53,356 bases of DNA from the NCBI RefSeq assembly GCF_900163965.1, contig NZ_FULE01000004.1, positions 1-53,356 of the forward strand, written 5' to 3'. Position 1 is the first letter of the stretch. Each line of letters begins with the position of its first letter. A program made the translations under genes and the position numbers. The notes beneath the pieces were generated by a model. It did no database searches, was not told the DNA's origin, and saw only the letters and a program-made list of their open reading frames with translations. Positions 8,629 to 16,652 of this stretch are shown here, piece after piece. The stretch comes from Vibrio ruber DSM 16370 (GTDB taxonomy: Bacteria > Pseudomonadota > Gammaproteobacteria > Enterobacterales > Vibrionaceae).

Positions 8629-10014
8629 TCACTTGATGATTCGCGCTCTGAAAGAGCGTCCTTTTATTTTGCCATTTTCTAGCTTTTTCACAGCCTTTTT
8701 ACCGACATTTTTATGTACGGCAACATAAGCACGCATATCGAACAAATTAATTTTTCCGACTTGTTTGCCTTCAATACCTTGCTGGCCGGTAAGGGCACCG
8801 AGAATATCGCCGGCACGGACTTTTTGTTTTTTGCCGCCAGAGATTTCAATGGTGACCATCTCAGGTTCAAATGGTGAGCGGTTGAGCACATCATCAGCCG
8901 GTAACGCAACCGGATCAATCGGGGTGTTCATGTATTCATCGATCTGAGCTACCCGAATGCCTTCGTTGGCACTGAAAAGACTACATGCCATCCCCTTGCT
9001 GCCCGCTCGGCCTGTCCGGCCGATTCGGTGAACGTGGACCTCTGGATCGCGCGACAGACGATAATTAATGACCATATCGAGTTGGTCAACATCCAGCCCC
9101 CGGGCTGCAACATCAGTTGCGATGAGAATCGAGACACTTTTATTGGTAAACTGGACCAATGATTGGTTTCGCTCCCGCTGTTCCAGATCGCCATGTAAAT
9201 CGATAACGCTGAAACCATCGTGGTAGAGAGAATCGGCTACCTCTTGCACCTCACGTTTGGTGTTGCAGAAAATAACGGTTGATTCCGGTTGATGAGCAAG
9301 GAGCAGTTTTTTCAGTGCCAGTAAGCGGTCTTCATCATTACCGACTTGATAGAATGCCTGATGAATGGAGGTATTATCATGAGTAGACTCGACTTTGATC
9401 CACTCAGGGTTTTGCATGATCCGCTGTGCAATTGACTGAATCTGCGCTGGAAATGTTGCACTGAACAGCAAGGTTTGTCGTTGAGACGGAACGTGGTCAA
9501 TAATGGCATCTAATGCGTCTTGAAAGCCCATCTCCAGCATTCGGTCAGCTTCATCTAAGACCAACGTATTTAATTCTGATAAATCGATCCGACCTTTCTG
9601 CAAATGGTCAAGAATTCGTCCCGGCGTGCCAACCAAAATATGCGCACCGTGAGCGAGAGAACCGATTTGCGGGCCCATCGGCATGCCACCGCAGAGTGTC
9701 AGCACTTTTATGTTATGGATGGTTTTTGCCAGTGAACGGATCTCATTAGCGACTTGTTCCGCCAGCTCACGAGTTGGACAGAGAACCAGTGACTGTATGC
9801 GAAAGCGTTTCACATTCAGATTATGCAGTAAGCTGAGTCCAAATGCTGCGGTCTTGCCCGAACCGGTTTTTCCCTGTCCGATAATATCTTTTCCCTGAAG
9901 AAGAAAAGGCAGACTTTGCGCTTGAATTGGCGTCATATGGGTATAACCAAGGGCGTCGAGGCTCTGCAATAGTTCCGGAGATAAAGGCAGAGAAGAAAAA
10001 GGTAACTGGCTCAC
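8629..10014 (-). CDS. dbpA: ATP-dependent RNA helicase DbpA
   Basis: A 461-residue DEAD-box helicase of the DbpA type, which is targeted to 23S rRNA and assists large-subunit assembly. Visible motifs are a Q motif (MTPIQAQ), Walker A (GKTGSGKT), PTRELA, GG, TPGR, DEAD, SAT, then ARGLD and HRIGRTGRAG in the second RecA domain. A C-terminal RNA-binding domain of about 75 residues (KQKVRAGDILGALTG; VGKINLFDMRAYVAV; KIKGRSFR) distinguishes DbpA from other DEAD proteins. The start is the GTG at 10014: AGGA lies 8 nt upstream and the length then matches the family (about 457). The upstream ATG at 10029 has no Shine-Dalgarno. A second helicase gene lies 81 bp upstream on the same strand. Confidence 0.93.
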   Translation of the reverse strand: MSQLPFSSLPLSPELLQSLDALGYTHMTPIQAQSLPFLLQGKDIIGQGKTGSGKTAAFGLSLLHNLNVKRFRIQSLVLCPTRELAEQVANEIRSLAKTIHNIKVLTLCGGMPMGPQIGSLAHGAHILVGTPGRILDHLQKGRIDLSELNTLVLDEADRMLEMGFQDALDAIIDHVPSQRQTLLFSATFPAQIQSIAQRIMQNPEWIKVESTHDNTSIHQAFYQVGNDEDRLLALKKLLLAHQPESTVIFCNTKREVQEVADSLYHDGFSVIDLHGDLEQRERNQSLVQFTNKSVSILIATDVAARGLDVDQLDMVINYRLSRDPEVHVHRIGRTGRAGSKGMACSLFSANEGIRVAQIDEYMNTPIDPVALPADDVLNRSPFEPEMVTIEISGGKKQKVRAGDILGALTGQQGIEGKQVGKINLFDMRAYVAVHKNVGKKAVKKLENGKIKGRSFRARIIK

Positions 10015-10095
10015 AAGGGCATTCCTCATATAGGTTGAACTGGGTTGCGGATCGTGCAGTCTATAGATACTTCGAACCAAATATCAATTGAACGG

Positions 10096-11286
10096 CTATG
10101 ACTGAGTCCGTTTATGTTTTGGTACATAATTCAGAATAGAGATCGGAACCGGTTTTTTCGGTTCGAATCCGGCAACTTCTCTACGCTCGATTAAGTGACC
10201 AAGGCGGCTTTCAATCATGCACAAATTTTTAAAATTATCTTTAGAAACAAAAGAGATAGCTTCACCGGATGCATTGGCTCTTCCGGTTCGGCCGATGCGG
10301 TGCACATATTCATCCGCAGGAAAAGGCAGATCGTAGTTGATCACACGTTGTAGTGAATCAATATCGATACCTCGGGCTGCTACACCTGTTGCGATCATAT
10401 ATTTGATCTGGCCGGTTTTAAAATCATCCAGCAACTTGGCTCGGATTGCCTGGCTACGACCACTATGAAAGGCTTCGGCCTGAATACCGCGTTTCTCCAA
10501 CTGACTGACCAGTTTGGCTGCACCATGTTTGGTTTCAATGAAGATGAGTGCTTGATCCCATTGGTTCTCCTGAATCAGATGAGCCAGCAGTGCTGATTTT
10601 TTGTCTTTATCAACGGTGATCAACCACTGTTCAATATTGGGTTTAGAAGCCTGATTCGCGGCAATAGTAATTTCGCGTGGATTGTGGACCGCTGTCTTCG
10701 CCAGATCACGAACCTTATGTGATAACGTCGCTGAAAATAATAGGTGTTGAATATTTTCTGGCAGCCGATCAAGAATTTTATTCAGATCATCGATAAATCC
10801 CATATCCAGCATTCGGTCTGCTTCATCAAGGACAAGCACTTCGACTTCTTCGAAGTAAACCGCCCGTTGATGGTACAGATCGAGTAGTCGCCCCGGGGTT
10901 GCCACCAGTATATCAACGCCTTCAATCAGATGTTGTTTCTGGGGTTTTTCATCAACGCCACCATAAATTGCGAGAGATGTCAGGGGGAGATATTGACCGT
11001 ATTGGGTGATTTTCTCCGCGACCTGAATTGCCAGCTCTCGAGTGGGGACTAATATCAAAGCCCGAATGCGTTTTTTACGCTGAGTTTGTCCTTGTGCGAG
11101 CCGGTTCAGGATTGGGAGGACAAATCCGGCGGTTTTACCGGTGCCGGTTTGTGCCGCAGCAATGAGGTCATGTTCCTGTAGAATTACAGGAATGGCCTGA
11201 TTCTGAATCGTCGTTGGCTGAAGATACCCAAGTTCACTAATAGCTTGAAGTAGGGGAGGACTGAGTCCGAGTTTCGCGAATGACAT
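10096..11286 (-). CDS. DEAD-box RNA helicase, RhlE-like
   Basis: A 396-residue DEAD-box helicase with two RecA domains and almost no C-terminal extension. Motifs in order: Q motif (QPTTIQNQAIP), AAQTGTGKT, PTRELA, GG, ATPGR, VLDEADRMLDMGF, SATLS, ATGVAARGID and HRIGRTGR. The SFAKLGLSP start and AQTGTGKTAGF wording are RhlE-like. The role would be in RNA remodelling during ribosome assembly or decay, possibly in the cold. AGAGG lies about 5 nt before the ATG. It precedes dbpA by 81 bp, so both may share a transcript. Assignment to rhlE itself rather than another paralog is uncertain. Confidence 0.88.
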   Translation of the reverse strand: MSFAKLGLSPPLLQAISELGYLQPTTIQNQAIPVILQEHDLIAAAQTGTGKTAGFVLPILNRLAQGQTQRKKRIRALILVPTRELAIQVAEKITQYGQYLPLTSLAIYGGVDEKPQKQHLIEGVDILVATPGRLLDLYHQRAVYFEEVEVLVLDEADRMLDMGFIDDLNKILDRLPENIQHLLFSATLSHKVRDLAKTAVHNPREITIAANQASKPNIEQWLITVDKDKKSALLAHLIQENQWDQALIFIETKHGAAKLVSQLEKRGIQAEAFHSGRSQAIRAKLLDDFKTGQIKYMIATGVAARGIDIDSLQRVINYDLPFPADEYVHRIGRTGRANASGEAISFVSKDNFKNLCMIESRLGHLIERREVAGFEPKKPVPISILNYVPKHKRTQS

Positions 11287-11389
11287 AGTGACCTCTGATG
11301 CTTTGGCGCGGCTGAATAAACAAAACGCGCGATTCTAGCACGAAGTCGGTCTTGATGAGAGCTTTATCTGTTCGGGGGAGCAAGAAAAT

Positions 11390-11418
11390 TGCCGCTTCAC
11401 CAATCGGTGTCAGCGGCA
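11390..11418 (-). terminator. Terminator for the lipoprotein gene
   Basis: Read on the minus strand: TGCCGCT ... CACC-loop-GGTG ... AGCGGCA with a small bulge, followed by ATTTTC. It lies about 20 nt after the stop codon of the gene at 11435-12112. Confidence 0.65.
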
Positions 11419-11434
11419 TTCTCCAGATGGCTGT

Positions 11435-12112
11435 CTAGCTCGCTAGTGGATTGTATTCCAAAGAACATGTGAATGTCTGATGTTTGGTATACTTTGCATT
11501 CTTGATATCAGCTTCAGCCTCGTTAGGACGTGTGTTTCTTAAATCGAAATTCAGTTCGCTTGTGACAATTGCGACGCTATTTCCTTGATAAGATTGAGAA
11601 ACTAAATAGTATTTCACAAAGTTGAGTTCGTAAGATGTGATGTTTTGTTTCAATATCGTATAGGTGAAAGATTGATTGTTTGCGCAATGAATACTGGTTT
11701 CATTGAGTTGTTTCACTTGACTTCCCCAGCGTTCTTCCGTGGTATTTATCATTCGCTTTAAATTTTCATTCTTGAATCGCACAAACTGCTTGTCGGTGAG
11801 CGGCGGAAGATGCTTATAGTTTACCACTTCAGCAGAATAAAAGTGACTATCGTAAGGCGTTTTAAATCCGACGAAAGTATCTCTTTGGTCCGGTGTATTT
11901 TCAGAATGTTCTTTGATTTGTGTGTAGGTCCACTCTCCGTGATCTTCGGTAACTGGCGCTGTAATCTTCAAGTCACCTTGTGGCGAAGTATAAGTTAAGC
12001 CATCTAATTTCCCATGTAATATTTTGGGAGCCGGTAACAATCCACCAATTGTTCCACCGGAACATGCAGTGATGAGTGCTGACGATAAAATAATGCTTAA
12101 TTTTTTATACAT
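11435..12112 (-). CDS. Putative lipoprotein of unknown function
   Basis: A 225-residue protein with a lipoprotein signal (MYKKLSIILSSALITAC, lipid-modified Cys at 17) followed by a Ser/Gly-rich linker. Residues +2/+3 after the Cys are Ser-Gly, so outer-membrane sorting is expected. The mature part is soluble, mixed alpha/beta, with two further cysteines (about 142 and 219) that could form a disulfide. I do not recognise the family. AAGGGA lies 4-5 nt before the ATG. It has its own terminator. The 430 bp upstream (12113-12543) contain no gene that I can support. Confidence 0.75.
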   Translation of the reverse strand: MYKKLSIILSSALITACSGGTIGGLLPAPKILHGKLDGLTYTSPQGDLKITAPVTEDHGEWTYTQIKEHSENTPDQRDTFVGFKTPYDSHFYSAEVVNYKHLPPLTDKQFVRFKNENLKRMINTTEERWGSQVKQLNETSIHCANNQSFTYTILKQNITSYELNFVKYYLVSQSYQGNSVAIVTSELNFDLRNTRPNEAEADIKNAKYTKHQTFTCSLEYNPLAS

Positions 12113-12543
12113 AACTTCCCTTACAGCCTAAACATATTCAATGATTGCTGATGGTTTGACTGAACCGTCGTTTTGACTGGACCATTGGTTGATATAGAGC
12201 GGCAATTTATAAATGAGCTTGCAGATAACTTCACCAAGCTATGCGTGCTTGTGTATATCAATGCTAAAATCATATTTTTAATGGACAATACTGATCATTT
12301 TTAGGTCATAAGATGACGATAATATTTTGGTTTATCAACTAAATATCATTAGTAATCAATAAAAATGCGGAACATGTCATGTGCTTGCGGTTCGTCATTA
12401 CATATTCTCTAGAATAGATGTGTTCATTGATGATGAGCGCAATGTGCACAATGACCGTTTATCGGTGGGGGACTATTGATTTACCGGAAACCACTGAGAA
12501 AGTCAGGGAAGGTGGTCATCGTCCTCGAACTCCCTCATTTGAT

Positions 12544-13023
12544 TCAATCCTTTTGCGAGACCCAAATAACGTTTTCATCTGGATTCGGAACTTCAAACTT
12601 GGACCAGAATAAATCCAACATTTCTGGTGTCATCTCGTAAGACTTACCTTCTAAAGTTGTATTGCGGGCCATTGCTCGTTGTTTACAAATATCAAAGCTA
12701 ATATCCAAATAGTGAATTTCATGCTCCACGCCGATACCGGATGCCCAATCCTGAAAAGCTTGGCGTTCAGTTCTGGTCCAAAGTCCGAAATCGAAAATGA
12801 CAGGGGTGCCAAGGGAGAGAAGTTGTAATGTCGCGTCTTCAAATAACGCTTTTAGCGTTGACAGGCGGTGGTCAAACACATCCCGTTCTATATGCTCGCC
12901 ATATAATGGGATCATCCATTCATCGATAGAAAAGCGAAACGCCCCATATTTTTTCGCCAGTGCTTTGGCATATGTTGTTTTCCCTGAACCAATAAAGCCG
13001 CATATAGAATATATCTTGGTCAT
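12544..13023 (-). CDS. P-loop kinase-like ATP-binding protein
   Basis: A 159-residue cytoplasmic protein with a Walker A loop near the start (GFIGSGKTTYAKAL, residues about 9-22), then a DEW motif (FRFSIDEW), VIFDFGLWTRTER and a lid-like region with basic residues (CKQRAMARN). The layout is that of small AAA_33/zeta-toxin-like kinases, which phosphorylate small molecules, nucleic-acid ends or antibiotics. The substrate cannot be told. No antitoxin partner is adjacent, which argues against a toxin-antitoxin pair. Shine-Dalgarno is weak (AAAGAA). The gene is 45 bp downstream of the SnoaL-like gene on the same strand and could be cotranscribed with it. Confidence 0.8.
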   Translation of the reverse strand: MTKIYSICGFIGSGKTTYAKALAKKYGAFRFSIDEWMIPLYGEHIERDVFDHRLSTLKALFEDATLQLLSLGTPVIFDFGLWTRTERQAFQDWASGIGVEHEIHYLDISFDICKQRAMARNTTLEGKSYEMTPEMLDLFWSKFEVPNPDENVIWVSQKD

Positions 13024-13067
13024 AGGTATTCTTTATCTCTGGTTACAATCTGACATTCAATTAAAAA

Positions 13068-13448
13068 CTATTGACCGATAATTTCATGGCCATATGAATT
13101 ATCGATTGAGCATAACCAAATTCCTTGAGCATTTTTAGTAAAAACATAAGTCGCTTTGCGTGTCACTTCAGAATATGTCGGTGCAGATATTACCGTATTT
13201 GCCAAAACCAGTGCTGTGTTGCCTGATTCGAGTACTTCTAACCCTTGCTGCTTGACTTGCAATCCATTTTTGAAATAAACGGCGATGGCTTCAAAGGCTT
13301 TACGGATGGCAGCTTTACCGACAGCATTTTTACCGGGTTCTATGACTAGAACTGCATCCTCAGTATAAATATTCATCAGGGAATCAAAATCCTCTGTAAC
13401 AATGGCTTGATCTGCTTTTTTGATTTGTTCGATAACTGGATGATTCAT
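13068..13448 (-). CDS. SnoaL-like / NTF2-fold (DUF4440-type) protein
   Basis: A 126-residue single-domain protein of the NTF2-like superfamily: helix pair MNHPVIEQIKKADQAIVTEDFDSLMNIYTEDAVLV, then strands with PGKNAVGKAAIRKAFEAI and a C-terminal sheet ending GIWLCSIDNSYG. Members are small binding proteins or isomerase-like enzymes; the ligand is unknown. The ATG at 13448 is chosen because GGAGA lies 4-5 nt upstream. A longer frame reaching 13595 runs through the 16-bp tandem repeats and is not credible as coding. The repeats lie 38-116 bp before the start, where regulation would act. Confidence 0.85.
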   Translation of the reverse strand: MNHPVIEQIKKADQAIVTEDFDSLMNIYTEDAVLVIEPGKNAVGKAAIRKAFEAIAVYFKNGLQVKQQGLEVLESGNTALVLANTVISAPTYSEVTRKATYVFTKNAQGIWLCSIDNSYGHEIIGQ

Positions 13449-13485
13449 TATTTCTCCATCATTAATGGTCTGATTGTTCAACAAA

Positions 13486-13564
13486 CATTGTTTGCAAGAG
13501 TCATTGTTTGTAAAAGACATTGTTTGTAAGGGACATTGTTTGTAAGGGACATTGTCGTAAGAAA
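13486..13564. repeat. 16-bp tandem repeat, about five units
   Basis: Units beginning CATTGTTTG at 13486, 13502, 13518, 13534 and a shortened one at 13550. Units 3 and 4 are identical (CATTGTTTGTAAGGGA). Units 1 and 2 differ at a few positions in the second half, and the fifth is 15 bp and diverged. The array lies just upstream of the SnoaL-like gene. Confidence 0.9.
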
Positions 13565-13856
13565 CATACTTTACGGTTTGCTTATAAAATGACACGAATA
13601 TAAGGTTCGGTCATCCGAATTCTACACCCGTCAAATAAAATAATATGCACATATATGTATATCATTTATGAATTAGAAACAACCCTGTATTTCAATGTTA
13701 AGCAAAAAGTTTCATTAATGGAAAATATGATTCTATTTTTGGTTTTATCAGTAACCTTGCTGTTAAATGACATAAAATACTAATTAATATTCAACAAATT
13801 GTATGGAACATTACAAAATGAGTATTTGAGTAAAAATTTGGGCTGAGGGCTATTTA

Positions 13857-13870
13857 TTGACCCAGGTCAT
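13857..13870. promoter_or_regulatory. Weak FNR-like dyad
   Basis: TTGAC-CCAG-GTCAT matches the FNR consensus TTGAT-N4-ATCAA at 7 of 10 positions. It lies 5 bp before the Shine-Dalgarno of a leader ORF in the long spacer before the YdeP-type gene, so it is probably too close to be an activating site for that transcript. Confidence 0.3.
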
Positions 13871-13888
13871 TGCTAAGGAGTATTTTCG

Positions 13889-13939
13889 ATGCGTTCAAGT
13901 CAGGTTTCTTTCTTTTTCAGCATGAGTTCGGCCTCCTAA
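13889..13939 (+). CDS. Possible 16-residue leader peptide
   Basis: A short frame MRSSQVSFFFSMSSAS with a very good Shine-Dalgarno (AAGGAG at 13875-13880, 8 nt before ATG). Three consecutive Phe codons lie mid-frame. The last codons contain CCTCCT (13932-13937), complementary to the Shine-Dalgarno of the same frame, so the RNA can fold to hide its own start. It lies about 280 nt upstream of the YdeP-type gene in a 770-bp spacer that has no other gene. It could be a regulatory leader or chance; no homolog is known to me. Confidence 0.35.
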   Translation: MRSSQVSFFFSMSSAS

Positions 13940-14139
13940 CAAATAACCAGCATCGTTTACGGTGAAACTAAACTGATATTTGTCGTTTTTAGTCATTTGG
14001 GAGTTTTTGAGCGTGTTATCATTTAGACGTTTTTATGCGTGTTCGTTTGTTCATGTAAGAAAACGGATATGCAGTTTCTATCTATCTCTCTCGTCTTTGT
14101 GACTACTTAATGTGATGGAAGAGGTGCCTGATTGACCGG

Positions 14140-14160
14140 ATACGAATGATGCATTCGTAT
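14140..14160. promoter_or_regulatory. Perfect dyad upstream of the YdeP-type gene
   Basis: ATACGAATG-atg-CATTCGTAT, 9-bp perfect arms, ends 56 bp before the start codon. Its size and symmetry fit an operator for a dimeric regulator. Confidence 0.5.
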
Positions 14161-14216
14161 TACGGGCATTGCATTGGCGGATGTTTTCTGAACATCAAGA
14201 ATAAGAAGAGAAGCAC

Positions 14217-16532
14217 ATGAGTTATAAAAAATATTCAGGTTCTGCCGGTGGGTGGGGGGCTTTAAAAGCAACGACTCAGCATTTATTCAAGAGTGAGAAT
14301 GTAGCGAAAAACATATCAAATCTATTGCGTACAAATCAAGATCACGGGTTTGACTGTCCGGGGTGTGCCTGGGGTGAGAAAGGGGTTCCGGGACGGTTTC
14401 GTTTTTGTGAAAACGGTGCGAAAGCAGTGAACTGGGAAGCAACATCTCGCCGGGTCGGCCGGGAATTTTTTGCGCAATATTCAGTCGACTGGTTGAATAA
14501 GCAGACGGATTATTTTCTCGAATATCAGGGGCGTCTCAATGAGCCGATGAGCTATAACCCGGATACGGATCACTATGAGCCGATCTGTTGGGAAGATGCT
14601 TACGAGATGGTGGCCAGTTATCTGAATTTACTGGAAGACCCCAATCAGGCTGAATTCTATACCTCAGGGCGAGCGAGCAATGAGGCCGCTTTTGTTTATC
14701 AGTTATTTGTCCGTCGTTTTGGTACCAATAATTTTCCTGACTGTTCCAATATGTGCCATGAAGCAACCAGTTATGCACTGGGAAAAAGTATTGGTATCGG
14801 CAAAGGCACGGTAACTATCGATGATTTTGAACATGCGGATGCAATTTTCTTATTCGGACAAAACCCGGGCACCAACCATCCCCGGATGCTCGAAACACTG
14901 AGTGATGCCTATCGGCGCGGTGCCAAAGTTGTTGCTTTCAACAATCTGAAAGAGCGAGGATTGGAGCGCTTTACCAATCCGCAACACTCACTGGAAATGA
15001 TCAGTAACAGTTCGACACCGACAACCAGTCACTATTTCATGCCGAAACTGGGTGGCGATATGGCAGTCGTGCGCGGCATCGTTAAAGTGTTGCTGGGGTA
15101 TCATCAGGCCGCGGTACAACGGGGCGAGTCGGTGTTTGATTTAGCGTTTATAGAACAGCATACCGAGGGACTATCCGCTTATCTCGAACAGGTTGAAGCA
15201 ACCTCTTGGTCGGCTATTACTCAGCAATCAGGCCTGACTCAGGATGAAATTATTCAAGCGGCCGATATTTATCTTCATGCGGAAAAACGCATAGTAACCT
15301 GGGCAATGGGTATTACGCAGCACAAACATTCGGTTGCCATTATCGAAGAGTTGGTTAATTTACAATTACTGTTTGGTCAGATTGGCAAACCGGGAGCGGG
15401 GTTGTGTCCGGTTCGTGGTCACTCGAATGTACAGGGCGATCGGACGGTGGGTATCAATGATCATCCGCCACAAGCATTACTGAATAATATCGAAAAGGTA
15501 TTCGGATTCCGCCCGCCACAAGCGCATGGTCATAATGTGCATCATGCATTGCAAGCGATGGCCCGTGGTGACAGTAAAGTCTTTATCGGTTTGGGAGGCA
15601 ATCTGGTGGCCGCGGCACCGGATACAGCCCGGGTAGCAGAAGCGATGCGTCAGTGTGAACTGACAGTCCATATCGCGACGAAGCTCAACCGCAGCCATGT
15701 CAACCCGGGGAAAGCATCGTTAATTTTACCATGTCTGGGGCGTACCGATATTGATATGCAGGCCAGTGGTGAACAGCGGGTCACCGTCGAGGATTCATTC
15801 TCAATGGTTCATGCTTCATCCGGACGGGTTGATATGAGTGAGGAGTCGATTCGCTCAGAAGTGGCAATTGTGGTGGGAATTGCTAAAGCAACACTGGGCG
15901 AACATAACCCGGTTGACTGGCAATCACTGGCGGATAATTATGATCGTATCCGTGATTTGATTGAACAGACTATTCCCGGCTTTGATAACTTCAATCAGCG
16001 TCTCGATATACCGGGTGGGTTTTATTTAGGTAATAGCGCCAGAGAGCTGAACTGGAAAACCGCTTCGGGAAAAGCGATGATCGCGGCAAACGAGCTACCG
16101 GAACATATATTGTCGTTTGATCCACAGCGTATGACGGATAAACCGGTCTTTATGCTTCAGACGATGCGCTCACACGATCAGTACAATACCACGGTTTATG
16201 GATATGATGATCGTTACCGGGGGATTCGGGGAGAGCGGCAGGTGATTTTCCTTAATCCGAAAGATATTGAGTTACTGGGTTTAAAGCCGGAAGAACGAGT
16301 CGATGTCGAAACGATCTGGACCGATGATGTCCAGCGGAAAATTTATAACTTTAAGGTTGTGCCGTATCAAATCCCACAGGGAAATGTCGCAGCGTATTTT
16401 CCGGAAGCGAATGCATTGATTCCTCTCGACAGTAAAGGGGATTGGAGCGATACCCCGACGTCGAAAATGGTTGCTGTCATGCTGGTTCCGACGCAAAGTG
16501 AACCTTTATTAGTCAATGACCGCCATTCATGA
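14217..16532 (+). CDS. FdhF/YdeP-family molybdopterin oxidoreductase
   Basis: A 771-residue cytoplasmic protein without a Tat signal. It has the N-terminal CPGCAWG motif (Cys47, Cys50) followed by FCENGAKAV, typical of the YdeP family, which is related to formate dehydrogenase alpha subunits and associated in E. coli with acid resistance. The molybdopterin core is recognisable from YTSGRASNEAAF through FGQNPGTNHPRM, WAMGITQHKHS, LCPVRGHSNVQGDR and a C-terminal dinucleotide-binding domain (QTMRSHDQYNTTVYG). There is no selenocysteine TGA. The substrate is not established for the family. Shine-Dalgarno is weak (AAGAGAAG). A convergent iron-sulfur/FAD oxidoreductase lies downstream and is a plausible redox partner. 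A perfect 18-bp terminator separates the two. Confidence 0.9.
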   Translation: MSYKKYSGSAGGWGALKATTQHLFKSENVAKNISNLLRTNQDHGFDCPGCAWGEKGVPGRFRFCENGAKAVNWEATSRRVGREFFAQYSVDWLNKQTDYFLEYQGRLNEPMSYNPDTDHYEPICWEDAYEMVASYLNLLEDPNQAEFYTSGRASNEAAFVYQLFVRRFGTNNFPDCSNMCHEATSYALGKSIGIGKGTVTIDDFEHADAIFLFGQNPGTNHPRMLETLSDAYRRGAKVVAFNNLKERGLERFTNPQHSLEMISNSSTPTTSHYFMPKLGGDMAVVRGIVKVLLGYHQAAVQRGESVFDLAFIEQHTEGLSAYLEQVEATSWSAITQQSGLTQDEIIQAADIYLHAEKRIVTWAMGITQHKHSVAIIEELVNLQLLFGQIGKPGAGLCPVRGHSNVQGDRTVGINDHPPQALLNNIEKVFGFRPPQAHGHNVHHALQAMARGDSKVFIGLGGNLVAAAPDTARVAEAMRQCELTVHIATKLNRSHVNPGKASLILPCLGRTDIDMQASGEQRVTVEDSFSMVHASSGRVDMSEESIRSEVAIVVGIAKATLGEHNPVDWQSLADNYDRIRDLIEQTIPGFDNFNQRLDIPGGFYLGNSARELNWKTASGKAMIAANELPEHILSFDPQRMTDKPVFMLQTMRSHDQYNTTVYGYDDRYRGIRGERQVIFLNPKDIELLGLKPEERVDVETIWTDDVQRKIYNFKVVPYQIPQGNVAAYFPEANALIPLDSKGDWSDTPTSKMVAVMLVPTQSEPLLVNDRHS

Positions 16533-16558
16533 TCCGAAGTTGAATGATGATTATCTGA

Positions 16559-16598
16559 AATACAACAAGGGGCAGAAATATCTGCCCCTTGTTGTATT
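16559..16598. terminator. Long perfect hairpin terminator
   Basis: An 18-bp perfect stem (AATACAACAAGGGGCAGA and its complement) with an AATA loop, located between two convergent genes. Confidence 0.9.
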
Positions 16599-16652
16599 GC
16601 GGCACTATGTGTCGACATTAAAGTATGAGTTTACCGAACCACGTTGCTTGGC

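Noticed and set aside
12418..12612. A plus-strand frame overlapping the end of the P-loop kinase gene
   Set aside because: It runs antisense into a well-supported gene and has no ribosome site or domain.
12544..13448. Toxin-antitoxin pair (zeta-like kinase plus SnoaL-like protein)
   Set aside because: The SnoaL-like protein does not resemble an antitoxin and the kinase lacks clear zeta-toxin signatures beyond the P-loop.
13486..13564. CRISPR-like array
   Set aside because: Units are contiguous with no spacers, and no cas genes are present.
13449..13595. N-terminal extension of the SnoaL-like protein through the tandem repeats
   Set aside because: The extension translates the 16-bp array in changing frames and lacks a ribosome site, while the ATG at 13448 has a good one.
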